Shown piece by piece: positions 1-12,145 of a stretch of DNA of 64,000 nucleotides. The stretch's first letter is position 1. Every line of letters starts with the position of its first letter. Origin of the DNA: Portulaca oleracea. Lineage: Eukaryota; Streptophyta; Magnoliopsida; Caryophyllales; Portulacaceae. A model generated the notes under the pieces. It ran no database searches, was not told where the DNA came from, and was given only the letters and a program-made list of their open reading frames with translations. The stretch spans positions 54,962,112 through 55,026,111 of the forward strand of contig CM055871.1 of NCBI GenBank assembly GCA_029582165.1, read 5' to 3'. A program made the translations under genes and the position numbers.

Positions 1-42
1 TTGAAGTCTTGCAAGGGAACTCCATTCTGGATGGCACCTGAG
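1..42 (+). CDS. MAPKKK (MEKK1-like) kinase exon, partial at window edge
   Basis: The first 42 bases read in frame as LKSCKGTPFWMAPE, followed by a GT donor at 43. This is kinase subdomain VIII, the activation-segment end containing the APE motif. The form SCKGTPFWMAPE is typical of plant MEKK1-type MAP kinase kinase kinases, which phosphorylate MAPKKs in stress signalling. The 5' exons lie outside the window. I could not find the next expected exon (subdomain IX, with a DIWSLGC-type motif) in the bases that follow, so either the intron is long or the gene is cut off here. The family call is fairly sure; the exact member and whether the gene is intact are not. Confidence 0.6.
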
Positions 43-477
43 GTTTGCCTTTGTCATTAATATCTTCTTCTGCAGTCTTACTTGATTGTCTGGTTGTAAA
101 AGCTGGTTGAGCATTGTTTCAAAATCATTAGATTAGACAATTGTGTCACGGTCAATGCTACCAGCTTCAGGGGTAAGTGGGTAACTATGCATTGTGGTGC
201 ATATGATCTCTTATTTGAGTTACTGCACTCGTAGTTTAATGTACATACTAAGCTTCTCATTGTAGTTGACAAATCACACAGTTGCTTGTTATGAGATATT
301 CTCATCAGTGTATATATTTGATATTACATAATCGAATCTTCAATTTAGCTATATTTACCATCTTCTATTTAATTGGTGTGTTTTAAATATGATTTGAGAT
401 CTTTTTAGTGTGGAATTTCACATTTGCTATATTGCTGAACATTGATATGACTTGAAATAGATTAGATGGCACAAATA
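43..477. other. Intron or flank after the kinase exon
   Basis: This AT-rich stretch holds no reading frame resembling the rest of a kinase. It is either the start of a long intron or the breakpoint of a truncated gene. I see no other feature in it. Confidence 0.4.
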
Positions 478-809
478 TTGTAAGAAACCTTAGTGCTTTG
501 GGCAACAAAAATGTTTGTTGCCCTTGAGAGAAATATGTATAGGCTACTAGATTAGTTTGAAGTGCAATTAGTTTTGGGCAACAAAAAAATTTGGTTGCCC
601 AAATTCACTAATGCAACAAAACCTTTTTGTTGCCCCACAAAGTTACCTTGTGCAACAAATTTCAAAAGTTTGTTGCCCTGACTTTGGGCTTCGCACTTAT
701 TGCAACAAATTTGTGACAAAAAAATTTTGTTGCCCAAAGTTAAAGGGCAACAAAAAATGATCATGGGCAACAATTTTTTTTGTTGCCCAAAAGCATTTTT
801 CTTGTTGTG
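478..809. mobile_element. Small non-autonomous CACTA-like element with GGGCAACAAA subterminal repeats
   Basis: The right end on the minus strand reads CACAACAAGAAAAATGC, close to the CACTACAAGAAAA terminus of plant CACTA (En/Spm) transposons. The left end is a diverged match (TTGTAAGAAAC...TGCTTT). A possible 3-bp duplication, ATA, flanks both ends. The inside is made of GGGCAACAAA motifs in both orientations, as expected of CACTA subterminal repeats. No transposase is present. The left border is approximate. Confidence 0.6.
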
Positions 810-940
810 ATATCTTTACATTCTTAATTGTCAAATTTATTTTTGGGTCATTTTTCTTGGTCAATTACCCTTATTTAAACTGTCAAATGTGTTGCAATCT
901 ATTGGGCTTGTATGTGCATTTGCAGCCATTGCCCACAAGG

Positions 941-1119
941 CCACAATGTATAATAGGCCTACTTTCTTAGGTTTTAGGTTTTGGGCTGTATTGAGCTCTG
1001 GGATTCAGTCCATAAAGTGCTGCTACTGTGCCACAATGTATAATGGGCCTAATTTCTTGGGTATAGGTTTTGGGCTGCATTGAGCTCTGGGATTCAGTCC
1101 ATAAAGTGCTGCTACTGTG
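941..1119. repeat. Two-copy tandem duplication, about 90 bp each
   Basis: Positions 941-1030 and 1031-1119 are near-identical head-to-tail copies, both starting CCACAATGTATAAT and ending TGCTGCTACTGTG. They differ at a few bases only. No coding function is apparent. Confidence 0.85.
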
Positions 1120-1260
1120 TGAAACTTCTGAACTGCCACATTCAGATCAGAGGGTGACAGGGTCTTTGTTTGTCATTCTAATTTGTATGAATTATGTCGC
1201 TTTTGCTCCGGATAACTTCTCTTTTAATTGGGAGGGTGCCTATTATAATTATAAAGAATA

Positions 1261-2032
1261 CTAGTACAAATGCCTGTGCCATGCACGGAGCAAATCTTTA
1301 TTGTTCGAGTAATGATATGAGTTTTGTCTCAAGTCATTATTTATGTGTCTTATCTTTTATTAAATTGGTATTTTTAAATAGTTTTGATACTACTTCTTAA
1401 TAGTAAATATTAATTGTCAATTATAAGAAGTTCGGATGTGTAGGTTGTATCAATGAGTATAAATGATACCTTAATCAAATCAACCATTTCCCTTAAGAAT
1501 ATTTTAAATTTTTTAATATAAAAATAATGGATAAAATATAATTTTATGCAATTTATTATGCAATATTATATTTATAGAACATCTGACCCGTACTTACTTA
1601 AATTTGAAATACACCCGATCGTATTTACCTAAACCCGAAATACACTCGGGTCATGTTTTTAGAATAAAATTTACCTGAAACCAAAATACACCCAACCTGT
1701 ATTTACCCTAAAAAAATTTTACTATCAAAAAACATCTGACCCATATTTACTTGAATTTGAAATACACCTCATTTTTTAAAGTAAAATTTACCCGCAATCG
1801 AAATACACCCGAGCCGTGTTTACCCTACCAGATATACAATTGACCTATATTGCCTAGTTATTGTACTCGATGGTAAAATAGTAAATTCGTGTGTGAACAC
1901 AAGCTAAAGGCAAATTGCGAATTAATTATTATATCAAAGGGTAAAATAGTAAATTCGTGTGTGAACACAAGCAAGCAAGCAGGTAGGCAGACAACAAAAC
2001 AATAAAAATGCCCTTCACATTTTTATTATAGA
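1261..2032 (-). mobile_element. Candidate non-autonomous Helitron
   Basis: Read on the minus strand, the left border has a short imperfect hairpin (CCGTGC...GCACAGG) about 9 bases before CTAG followed by T, which is the layout of a Helitron 3' terminus. The other end may be the minus-strand TCTATAATAAAAATG near 2032, resembling a Helitron 5' start, but it does not sit cleanly in an A/T target. The 3' end is moderately supported and the 5' end is a guess. Confidence 0.4.
1575..1975. repeat. Degenerate short repeats
   Basis: From about 1575 to 1830 a diverged motif like GAAATACACCCG plus GTATTTACCT recurs at least five times. Then a 34-base segment ending in GTGTGTGAACACAAGC occurs near 1872 and again near 1940. 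There are no genes here. Confidence 0.6.
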
Positions 2033-5000
2033 GTAAAGGAAAAGAAAGACCACTTTTATTTTTTGCTTAGAAGTTGAGTAAAATAAGTTAATTGCATTGG
2101 GTAAGTCTGAGTAGATTTGAATAGATATGGTCAGGTTTATATTGAAGTAGGTAATAAACTAGTTTTAGAAATAGGAAAATTTGGATAAATTTAATTAGAA
2201 AGAATAAATAAAATTGGATTACTGATAATTTACAGTAAGAAAGATCAGAGTACAAGTAAATCATTAATTAAGCAGAAAATGGATAGATGGATTTAAATTG
2301 AAATAAAAGATAGGATGACATATCATTATTTTGGTGTGGTATTATCCCATTGAAACTTATCCATTCCCGTTAAACAGTTCAATTATTGGGAGTAGTTCAT
2401 TAATCAACTACTACAGTAGTATTGATTAAGAAGGGTATCCCCTCATCCCGACCCTCTTACTAATGACTAATCAAATCCAATGGATAATGAAGTTAAGGCT
2501 AATAATTGGGAAGGATGAGATGAAATAGTTTACCTAACCAAAGTTGGATGTATCTACTAGTTGCGTATGATGGAAGACAATTTGAGAAACAGCTACATTG
2601 ATGTTTAGTGTTTACGCACCTTTTTTAGGATTGAGCCCCAACTTTCCCAAGTCAACGCTAGGGATGAAATCATTTGTTATACTCTCTCATATAGTAGTAA
2701 ATTTAATTTTGTTAAACTTGTTACACTAGTTTCCTTTTTTTTCCCCCTATTATGATCTCCACGTTAAATTCATGGCTCCTTTATGTTTTTCATTATAGTA
2801 TAACCATCTTATTTGCTTCCCAGATTATATTTTGCGTTGAATGTAGTTGGAGTTGAATTTAAAAAAAAAAAAAAAACAAGTTGAAGACACGGGGCTAGTA
2901 ATGAAAGAGAGAAAGGAGGATAGAATTAAGCAGAGGATATACTCCTATATGGGGAGTGAAGGACAGAGGAGAAACAGCTGGAGGCTACTTGGATAGCTAC
3001 CATTGGCATATTCTTGGCCTATCACTCACTATTCCTCTTGGTACTTGAACCTCCCCCCCCCCCCCCCCCCACTCTATTCTATGTGGCCTTCATCAATTTA
3101 CCTTATTATATAACCACTAAACTTAGGGCTACCTAGTTAGCTTGTATTTGATGGATACGTACTAATATAGCCACTTACCAATACTGTATTAGATGATAAA
3201 TGAAACAAAGATGAGATTAAACAATAAACCTAGAAAATAGTGAGAGTGAAGAGCAACTTCATATGGACCACTCACTCAAAGTTGAGCTAATATTAGTTAG
3301 ATGATTCATGAATACATGTAAATACCATCCATACAGTAGTATTTCTAAAATAAAATGTCAGATAAGAATATAAGAAAAAGATAACAAAAGGTTTTGAGGT
3401 TTAAAAAATGATAGAGAGAGAGAATGGTTGCAATGCTGGAAACAGCTGGGAAGAGAGAGAGTGGACACGTTGGAAGTTGGGATGTGAATGACACGACGCA
3501 TTCATTCACTCACACGCCCCAAATCTACTCTTGACGTTGGCGGCGCCTTCCTCTTCTCCATTTTCCGCACATTCCACACGTTTCTCCATTCTCTTTTTTT
3601 ACTCTACTTATTTTTCATATAATTAGCTTTTTTCAAATGAGTAAATTTTTTGTTTAAAATATCCCTAAATAATTGTTCTCTTAATATCTAAATGTATGAC
3701 CATACAGGAGAAGACAATTTCTTGTACCTTTATCAATCATTCATTAATTCACACATTTTTTTTAAGAAGGTAAAAATAAATATCAATAGATTATCTCTAT
3801 CATAATCAAAAATTAGTTACAAGTAGTTTATTGACTAACATATTATTTGAAGTACATCCAGCCACATGATTGGATTTTTCATAAATAATTATTTTTACAA
3901 TTACGTTTGAAATTAAAAATTAAGATACTTCATCAATTGCTGTAAAAAAAAATTAAAAACAATGGATATTATGAAAACAGTTGCATAGACTGCATAGTAC
4001 GCTACAGTCAATCATGCATAACTTTCATTCATTTCCTAGTTACGTAAGATCCCAACTTTGTCGAAGAAAAATTCATATTTCAACTAACAAATGGACACTT
4101 GAATCAATCATTCCCACTCAAAGTTTACTTGTTTGTGTTTAACCCAAGTAATCGTACATAGATATAAGTAAGGATAGATTAGTATGCATATTCTTTATCA
4201 TAACTTATAAAATTCATTTGTAATTATACTTAAAGTAAGGATTTAATAGTTAGTTGATTTCTCTTAACTTTATTATAAATAACTAAATAAATATTTGAAA
4301 GTAAAAAATATGCACTTCTGTACATTAGGAAGTGTACTACTTATATTGAAATTTCGTCAAATTTCATATTAGTAAGACTATAGAATTTATGCTGAGAGAT
4401 ATTATCGTGTTCGATAATTATAATGTGTTTTAGATGGGGTCCTCATAGTCCTAGTTATGGCACCCCCCACATTAAGGGGCCGAAAGTGACCTCCCCTGTT
4501 TGTATTCAAAGTAATTGAACTTTTATTATAAGGCTTCAAATCAAATGGTGGATGGCCTCCCAATTTGGGGTCTTTGTCCATCTTTATGTATGTGAATGTC
4601 CCCTCAATTCTTTTATGGCTTCCACACTTTCCCCTTTGCTTTTCACAGTTGCCCCAGTTTGACCGTCTTGGCTAATCACTATGCTTGGATTTATGCCACT
4701 CCATCCATGTTTTCTTCCCCTCATCATACTTTTTTTTAAAAAAAAAATGATTGATGGATTATTTTCGATTAGTCCTTTTCTTCTTATTTTGTACCCTTAA
4801 TGGTTGATGGGATTATTGTGGAATCTTTCCAACATCATTGTCAAATAATAGAGTCCCTTCCATAAATCACCAATCTTTTAGTGATTGTAAATGAAAATTA
4901 AACCTTGCAATTGTGGTGGAAGGTAGCAACGTCAAATTTTCACATCATTTCGTTTTAATCTTTGTTGGTTTAATGGTTTTGTGTGTTGTGGCCTTGTGGG

Positions 5001-5266
5001 AGAGGATTGCTCCAGGGAAGCTATGAGAATATATTTGTGGTTGAGTAACTTTTCAACTTGCTCATATAATTTTGATGTGATTATAGAGGACATTGTGTGG
5101 CTCAATAGGACTATCATGTATAAAACTTTTGCATATTGTTGTCAGATAATAGAGAAATATTTCACCAATCACCGTTTTCCTTAATTATGGATTAGAATTA
5201 AATGTCTCCTTCCTTTTGATAAAATTATTGAAGTTGATGTGTCTTTTTTAAATTAAATACCAATTA
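2033..5266. other. Intergenic, no gene seen
   Basis: AT-rich DNA with a poly-C run near 3051-3070 and short ORFs without recognisable content. The stretch 3410-3600 is less AT-rich, with GA runs and an ACACGTTGG box, and looks promoter-like, but I see no gene attached to it. Confidence 0.5.
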
Positions 5267-5516
5267 CTACATCTGTCCCAAATTGTTTGTCCATATACCT
5301 AACTCCCTTGTCCCGAAATGTTTGTCCATTTTATAATTTCAATGATTGTAATTCTTATTATATTCCTAATAAATACTTTTTTGTTTCTTTTTTATTTTTC
5401 TTCATATGAGAAAAGTAAGGGTAATTCTGGTACATTACACATTTTTCACCCCATTTCCCATGACTATTGGACTTTTAAATATAGTTGGATGGACAAACAA
5501 TATGGGACGGAGGTAG
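5267..5516. mobile_element. Stowaway-like MITE (Tc1/mariner)
   Basis: This 250-bp element has terminal inverted repeats: it starts CTACATCTGTCCCAAATTG and ends in the inverse, CAATATGGGACGGAGGTAG. It is flanked by TA on both sides, the target duplication of Stowaway MITEs. The TIR resembles the CTCCCTCCGTCCC consensus. It has no coding capacity. Confidence 0.85.
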
Positions 5517-5619
5517 TAGTTCATTACTTTTGTATTTCAAATTTTAAAAAGTCTTGATCATTAATTGTTAATAAAAATACTATCACAAAAAGATAATATT
5601 GTAGTTTTTTCTTAACTAA

Positions 5620-5895
5620 GGTCCCGTTCTTTTATGCGGTAACTTGCGGTGCGTTACCGCACTACTCAATATTCTACTACACTTCACCACACCCCACCAT
5701 ACTTTATTACAATCATTACTAAAATATCTTCCTACTTTTCTCTCTCCTTACTTTTCTCCTCTACTTTTTACATTCACTCTCCTCACCTACTCCATCTACG
5801 ACAATTCTCACCACAACCCACCACACTTTTTTAAATTCTACCACACCACATCATTACCACACCCCACCGCATGATTGTTTAGAAAATTAGGGACC
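5620..5895. mobile_element. MITE with GGTCCC...GGGACC ends, family 'GTTCTTTT-TGCGG'
   Basis: The element begins GGTCCCGTTCTTTTATGCGG and ends with CCGCATGATTGTTTAG...AGGGACC, giving short inverted termini. The interior is rich in CCACACC-type motifs and has no real ORF. Related ends occur at 9747-9945 and 15705-15823. The superfamily is not clear because I could not settle the target duplication. Confidence 0.6.
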
Positions 5896-6394
5896 AAGGG
5901 TGACATGAAATGCATTCATGCTCGTTTGGGCATTGGTTTTTACTTTCCCTATTGATAAAGACAATGACACAATGACACACATACACAATCACCTCAAAGC
6001 TAAAACAAGGAATAACAAAATTCAATGTAGAGGGGAAATGATATACATGAATATATACTTCTACAAAGGAAATGATGGATAAATTTACACATCTTTACAT
6101 ATTTATTTGTCATATTTCATCCTCTCTTCTTTTTCCCTTTTCCTTTTCACTTCTACTAACCCTCCTTTTTTTTTTTTCTTTTCAATTTTTACTCCTATAT
6201 GTACAAAAATATCCACATAAGCTCAACAAAAAAGGAAAAAAAAAAAACAACCACCCCATAGTACATATCCAGAATTAAACCATTAAACAAAGCAAGAGGC
6301 AGCCCTCACGTGAGGTCAACGGTCCACAAACCGGTTGACAAATCCATCCGAGAAGTCAACTCGCATGCTGCCAGCTCATCAGAAGTGGTGGACG

Positions 6395-7876
6395 TTAGCC
6401 CTGGGTGAGATTCTCCCACAAAGATGCGCACTCCCTCGGTGCGAACCCGACCCGACGCTCCTCCAAATCATAAACCACCTCAAAACCCTGCTGCTGGTAA
6501 TTCCCCAGCGTCGCCCCTGGCCCACTCTCCGCCCACTCTCCGGCGTCCATCATCATCACGCACCCCACGCGCCGCCCCCTCTTCCTCCCCTCTCCGCCGT
6601 CCGTGAACTCGTAGAAGTAGTTCCTCGTCGGCAGCGCCACGCTGGAATTCCCTCCGAAATGCAGCGATAGGCCCGGCACAACCCGGCCCGTGTCCATCCC
6701 CCCTCTCAGGTAGTAGCACGGGCCCATCCCGGTCGTCGACTCGGTTTCCTTCGCCCGCTTCATGACCCGCCCGACCCGCCGGTCCAACTCGCCCACCACC
6801 GCGTCGTAGAGGTCCGTCGGGAGCATCGTGTAGGTGGTGCCGCTGTCCACCACCACGCCGCCGTTCCCCTTCCCGTCGACCCTCCTCAGATTCTCCGGCG
6901 CCGGAATCCTCCGGGACCCGACGGAAATCGCCTCCAGCCCGACAGAGTAGAAGTAGGGGTGCTTCGGGTTGTCGAGCATGGGAGTGTAGACGAACTCGGA
7001 ATCCTTCTCGAAGGTTCTCTTCTCCTTGTACTTGCCCAGAATCAGAGGACTCGGGTGCCGGAGCTTGGTGGAGTCAAAGGAGTGAGAGACCAGACAGTAC
7101 GAAAACTGGGTCCCCAACTCCGGCGACAAATCGGCCAATTGGGCGGGTAAAGAGAGGGACCCACGGCCGAACCCGGCAACTCCGACGGGTTCCCCTAAAG
7201 TCCGGTGGGCACATCCGAAGGTGAAATTCTTCAGAATCAAAGGCTGGTTTGAGTTGGAAGGCATGGTTATGTCCTCCTTGTGAAGCTGGGCAATCAAGCT
7301 TCCATCTCCATAGGCGAAGTAAAAGGCGGGGCAAGCGAAATTAGCGCAGTCGGAGGTTTCGATGTCCTCAAGAGGGCAGTTGGCCATAGCGCAGAGGTCC
7401 GAGGAGGAGAGGGAGCTGTGGGCTGCGGAGCAAGCTCGTGATTTGCAGGGTAAAACGGAGGTTTTGGAGACGTTCAGAGGGTTTAGGGTTCCGGGCTCGT
7501 ATTTGCCCTCGCAGAGGATGCATTCGAAGGGGGAACAAGGGAACCATACGACGTCGCTTCCTGTGTCCATATAGACGGAGATGGTTTGGGATTTGAGGGT
7601 GAAGCTGAGGGTGTAGTCGCTCCCTGGGGACAGAGGAAGGGAAACTTGTTGGTTGCTGCTCCGGTGGGATTTGTGGTGGTCGTGGTGGCGGTGCCGGGCG
7701 GCGGACATGGCGGCGGTGGTTTTAAGGAGGTGGTGGGTGGAGGTGAATTGGGCTTTCGAGAGGGAGTGGGTCATCGGGAGGAGTAACTGTTTGCTTGATG
7801 ATGATGATGAAGAAGAAGGAAACAGGAGGGTTAGAAAGATGGAGAAACAGAGGAGGAAGAGTGTAGAAGGTGCCAT
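6395..7876 (-). CDS. Nepenthesin-type aspartyl protease (At4g16563-like)
   Basis: An intronless gene for a 493-residue A1-family atypical aspartic endopeptidase. A hydrophobic N-terminus (about residues 5-21) followed by a Ser run is a likely signal peptide, so the product should enter the secretory pathway and act in the wall or apoplast. Both catalytic aspartates are present: DTGS at 104-107 and DSGT at 344-347. The flap tyrosine lies in YGDGS at 189-193. Cysteine-rich segments at about 114-182 (FPCSPFECILC, NCPLED) fit the nepenthesin insert, and ALGNYQQQGFEVVYDL-like text near the C-terminus is conserved in the At4g16563 type. The chosen ATG is the first in frame and gives the signal peptide. 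A GA-repeat leader lies just upstream. The gene appears intact; its substrate is unknown. Confidence 0.93.
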   Translation of the reverse strand: MAPSTLFLLCFSIFLTLLFPSSSSSSSSKQLLLPMTHSLSKAQFTSTHHLLKTTAAMSAARHRHHDHHKSHRSSNQQVSLPLSPGSDYTLSFTLKSQTISVYMDTGSDVVWFPCSPFECILCEGKYEPGTLNPLNVSKTSVLPCKSRACSAAHSSLSSSDLCAMANCPLEDIETSDCANFACPAFYFAYGDGSLIAQLHKEDITMPSNSNQPLILKNFTFGCAHRTLGEPVGVAGFGRGSLSLPAQLADLSPELGTQFSYCLVSHSFDSTKLRHPSPLILGKYKEKRTFEKDSEFVYTPMLDNPKHPYFYSVGLEAISVGSRRIPAPENLRRVDGKGNGGVVVDSGTTYTMLPTDLYDAVVGELDRRVGRVMKRAKETESTTGMGPCYYLRGGMDTGRVVPGLSLHFGGNSSVALPTRNYFYEFTDGGEGRKRGRRVGCVMMMDAGEWAESGPGATLGNYQQQGFEVVYDLEERRVGFAPRECASLWENLTQG

Positions 7877-7928
7877 TTCTGAGGGGATTGAAAGAAGGAA
7901 ACACAGTGCTCTGTTTTTGCTCTGTTTC

Positions 7929-7952
7929 AGAACAGAGAGAGAGAGAGAGAGT
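7929..7952. promoter_or_regulatory. GA/CT repeat in the protease 5' leader
   Basis: A run of GA dinucleotides (CT on the coding strand) lies about 50-75 bases upstream of the protease start codon. Plant GAGA/BPC factors bind such leaders; regulation by them here is inference. Confidence 0.5.
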
Positions 7953-8039
7953 TGTTGGGAGAGAACGAGGGGGAGAAGGGGGGTTTAAGAAGGGGAGAAG
8001 GGGGGATGAGAGGAGGAAGTTTCTAGTAATCAGGGGGTT

Positions 8040-9746
8040 AAAACGGGGGGGAGTATACTTTGAGTGGTGATTAGTGAATAATCATCATAGCTTAGCTTTG
8101 AGCTGAGGTTCAAGAAAGCAAAATTAAATAAAAAAGGAAAAAAAAGACAGGGGGTAAGGGGGTAAATTAAATTAAATGGAAGCAGAGACATTCTATGTAG
8201 ATAGAAAGGAAGGCAGACAGGGATGGATGTTGTATTTGTATTGCATAGACATACACCCCAATTAGATATTTGTTTGGACTGACTCACTTTTGCTATTGTA
8301 AAATTTGCAAATTATTTGGAGGGTTGGTGGAATTGGAAATTTGGTAGTAGAGTCAAATGGACAATTAGTGATCCTATTAAGTATGGGGCTATGGTTAGGA
8401 GTAAGACTAAGGTAGGGCATGTTTTTATTTCTAAAGGTCTTGTCCCTCCCTCCTTTCAAATTCAATATAGTTGTGCTTCAAGTGGTGACAACTAGCAAGT
8501 ACAAACTTCAAATTTTAACAAGACAAAATTTGGATTTGAGCCAATCAAATTTGATCAATATCAAAATTCAGACGATCACATTTATAGCTAATTCTAATTC
8601 AGGTCGAACCAAGTCGGATAAGTCGGTCAAAACTAAATTCAGGTCAAAATTGGATTCGAACATAGAAAAATAGAAATTTTATGTTTGAATTTTTTTTTCC
8701 GTATCAAACGAATTCGGGTCGGACAAAATTTTGTCAACGCTATCAAATTTGTGGGGTGGGGACTATTACAAAATATATCTGATATATAGAGATGATCTTT
8801 ATAGTTGAGGTCAAAAGAAAAATACCGGATAAACTTAGATTTATAAATCTACATATTAACTGCTTGGTTTTCCTAACAACGTGAATTCATTACTTTCATT
8901 CATTTCAGGCCATTAAGGCCGTGTAACTACTAACGGCCGATGCATATCTTTCGTTTCAAATATCTTCTTCTTTATTTAATTTAAGGTCAAAATTAGATTC
9001 ATTTTCAGCTAAACTTTTGTAACATCTTAATTCGGTGTCAATCTTTTTCCAAAAAAAAATGTGCCATTAAATTTAGTGCCTGAAGAGTACCTATATCTAT
9101 ACATTAATTCTCAATGTCATGAGAAATACTAACTAATATCATTATTAGAAAACAATATACTATTTTAATAAGATACAGTAATTAAAAATAGGTAAACTTG
9201 TAAACTTATAATCAGACTTATTTGTGGTATTAGTATTGAGTTGTTATAGTAGTGGTCGTGTAGGAGCCTTCCTCACCTAAGTACTAGAATTTGTTGTTGC
9301 CTAGAAATTGAGGTGGATTTGCTTCCCACTAAAATAATAAACACAATCAAGATTGAAGACATGCAATGTACTACTTTTGAGTTTTATTCAATGATTCTCA
9401 TTTGTAGCCCTCAATGCAAGCAAAGTGCTCAGATGAAGAGGATTCTTCCACTTTAATCAACTTGACCATGTAATTTATCAACATTGTTGTTTTTTTTTCA
9501 TAAATCTAGCTATCAATCCATTGCTTTGATCTTGCATGCAAACTAAAGAAGAGAGGGGCTGGGAGTTCCTGCTAGCAGTAGCAGTAGAGAAGAGCTGAAG
9601 AAGTAAGACTTTTAAGAGATATGGAAAAGTATGTAATATGTGAAAGTTGACTCAAGTCTAGTAGTGAGTCCCATAAAAAATAAAAAATAAAAAAATCTAG
9701 TAATGAGGACAGCCACCATGTTTGAATCATCCAAACTCCAAAGTTA
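8040..9746. other. Intergenic, upstream of the protease
   Basis: AT-rich DNA with no supported gene. Around 8580-8740 there are loosely repeated TCGGxTCGAA-like phrases of unclear origin. Confidence 0.45.
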
Positions 9747-9945
9747 GATCCCTGCTCTTTTCTGCGGTCGACATACCGCAGTTTGGCACAACTTACCACA
9801 CTTTATCACAAATCATTACTTTTCTCTCTCATCACTTTTTTCCTCTACTTTTTACATTCTCTCTCCTCACCTAACCCACATACCAATAACCTACCACAAT
9901 TCCACCACAACATACCGCAAAAATACTGCAGAAAAGAATAGGGTC
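9747..9945. mobile_element. MITE, second member of the 'CTTTTCTGCGG' end family
   Basis: The left end, GATCCCTGCTCTTTTCTGCGG, is matched by the inverse of the right end, GCAGAAAAGAATAGGGTC. The interior again has CCACA-rich text and a TTTTCTCTCTC...CTCCTCACC block shared with the element at 5620-5895. Confidence 0.6.
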
Positions 9946-12145
9946 TCAATAAAAATAATTCCAAATTACAATTAATGTCCAACATTCTATTTCTACTATA
10001 GTACTATCCCTTCATAGCTATTTATTTGTTCATTTAATTATTTTTTATTCTTAATTATTTGTTTAAAAAGAGTACTCTAATATAGTATGTTCATTTTATA
10101 TGTTCAATGTAGTTTTTATCAAATTTTTTTTTCTAATAATTAACTCTATATTTTTCATCACTATTTCCAATAACTTACTACTCTGTATTTGTCATTGACT
10201 AACTTTATTATTCTTCCTCAAATTTATGTTTTGTCTTAGCCTTGGATTTTAGTTTAGGAAGCTAAAAAGCGTGCAATGCAAACAAATCGTATGACATCGA
10301 GAGCTAAAAAGCAATGTAAATTTTGAAATTATGAAGGTAATTACAAAGAACAGACGTACTCAATACAAGAATGTATAAGAAAATCCAATTCCACAATTCA
10401 CTAACTAAGCAAAAAAAAACCAGTTTTAATCACTCCTAATATATATAGTTGGGGGCTATAAAAGCTTTACAAATAATCTAAATATATATATAGTTGGGGG
10501 CTATAAAAGCTTTACAAAATAATCTGAAAAATCAAATATATTTTAGTGAAAAAGAAGCATTAATGTATTGTAGAGATTGTGGTAGCAAAATTTAAAGCTC
10601 CTCAGGGATTGGGGGAGGTTTTAAGCCATGACATATGAATTAAAAGAGGCCTTACCTACACACATGCACAGGAAGTTAATGTAAGTAATTAAATGAAGTC
10701 CTAATCAGAATACATAATATTTTTGTCCCCAGTTGAGTTGAAGGATGCCATGCATTCATTCATTTTCAAATGGGTCCTTTTTTCCTTTCACCAAATTCAT
10801 GGCACCAATATTTCCCCCTTTCATGCATCAATCCGATGGGCATCTTCCAATATTGACAAATTAGTTTTGTTTAAATATACCCAACACAAATTTATATGTT
10901 TATTTGTTGTTCTGTTTTAGTTCAATCAAAACAACTTAGGGATGAGAATTTCCCTCCTCAACGAGACCACTACTCGCGACCATCACATTGAAAATGAGTC
11001 TTTCTCATGTTTTTATTTACTTTAATTTGGTGTCCTGTAACTTATAGTTATTGTATGCTTTCTTCGTCTTATTTTAATTTAACGTTATTCGAAAGTTATT
11101 TCTTAAACTTAATCTAAGCCTATTTTCCAAACTTATTCTTAATATAAAAAAAAGTAAGGTGAAGAATTTCATCAACCTTGAAAATATAGTTGAATGTTTA
11201 ATTACAAGTGTTGATTGATTATTGAAAATAAGGTAAAAAGAAATATGTATGAGGTTGATGAATAGAGAATGAATTCCTGAATGGGTTAATGGGCAATACC
11301 TTGTTCCCTCCCATATATATTTGTATCCCTTTTGGCATCCAATTCATCCATGCATGGGAAAGCAACTTGATGATGATGATATATATGATAGGCAAATTAA
11401 AGGATATATAGCTTGAGCTAGCTGTTTAGAAAGAAAGAAATAAAAGAAGCATGGCTGTCTTGCATGGAAGTTTTAATTAGTCCAAGGTGAGCCAGCCAAG
11501 TGTCTAACATACATGACATGAGCCCACTCTCACTCTCACATACACACAACCCCCACTAATACCAAACCTTATTCAACCTAAACACCATACATATACATAT
11601 ATGGCCATGCATTGTTTTTGCCTTCCCTTTCCTTTCCATTCAATTCATTCTTCTTCCTTTAAGCTAGGGTTGGTTTGGGGGGAGGCACATCTTTAATTTA
11701 GTTATATGTTATATATACAATTACAATTAGCTATAATATATATACATAATTCCCCTAGCCTATAATGCCCAATACATGAGATACTCACATATAACTAGCT
11801 ATCATAATAGTTATCCAATACTAGTTATCCCTATTTTTCTAAAAAATACTTATTTTTATAAAATGTGAGCTTTATGTGGACAATTACTCACCAATTTTTT
11901 TTTAATGTTTTTAACAATTATACATGGGATAATATGACATAATCTTATACTTTGGATAAATCTAGCTATGAAACGTTGTTGTGAAACTCACTCAAGCTCA
12001 GATCTATACTAAAACAAGACAAAAGCCATAATCTAATTACATTATATGAAATTTGCTAAATTAATCTATAACAAATTATGTCAACTGTTCGAGTCAATAA
12101 GATAATTAGAGGCCTCTAAAATTAGAACCCAACTACTAATGGTAG
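9946..12145. other. Intergenic with a small tandem duplication
   Basis: AT-rich, no supported gene. At about 10441-10527 a 43-base segment containing GTTGGGGGCTATAAAAGC occurs twice in tandem. Confidence 0.5.

Noticed and set aside
6335..7988. Several plus-strand and alternative-frame ORFs of 60-111 codons
   Set aside because: They are shadows of the GC-rich aspartyl protease gene on the minus strand.
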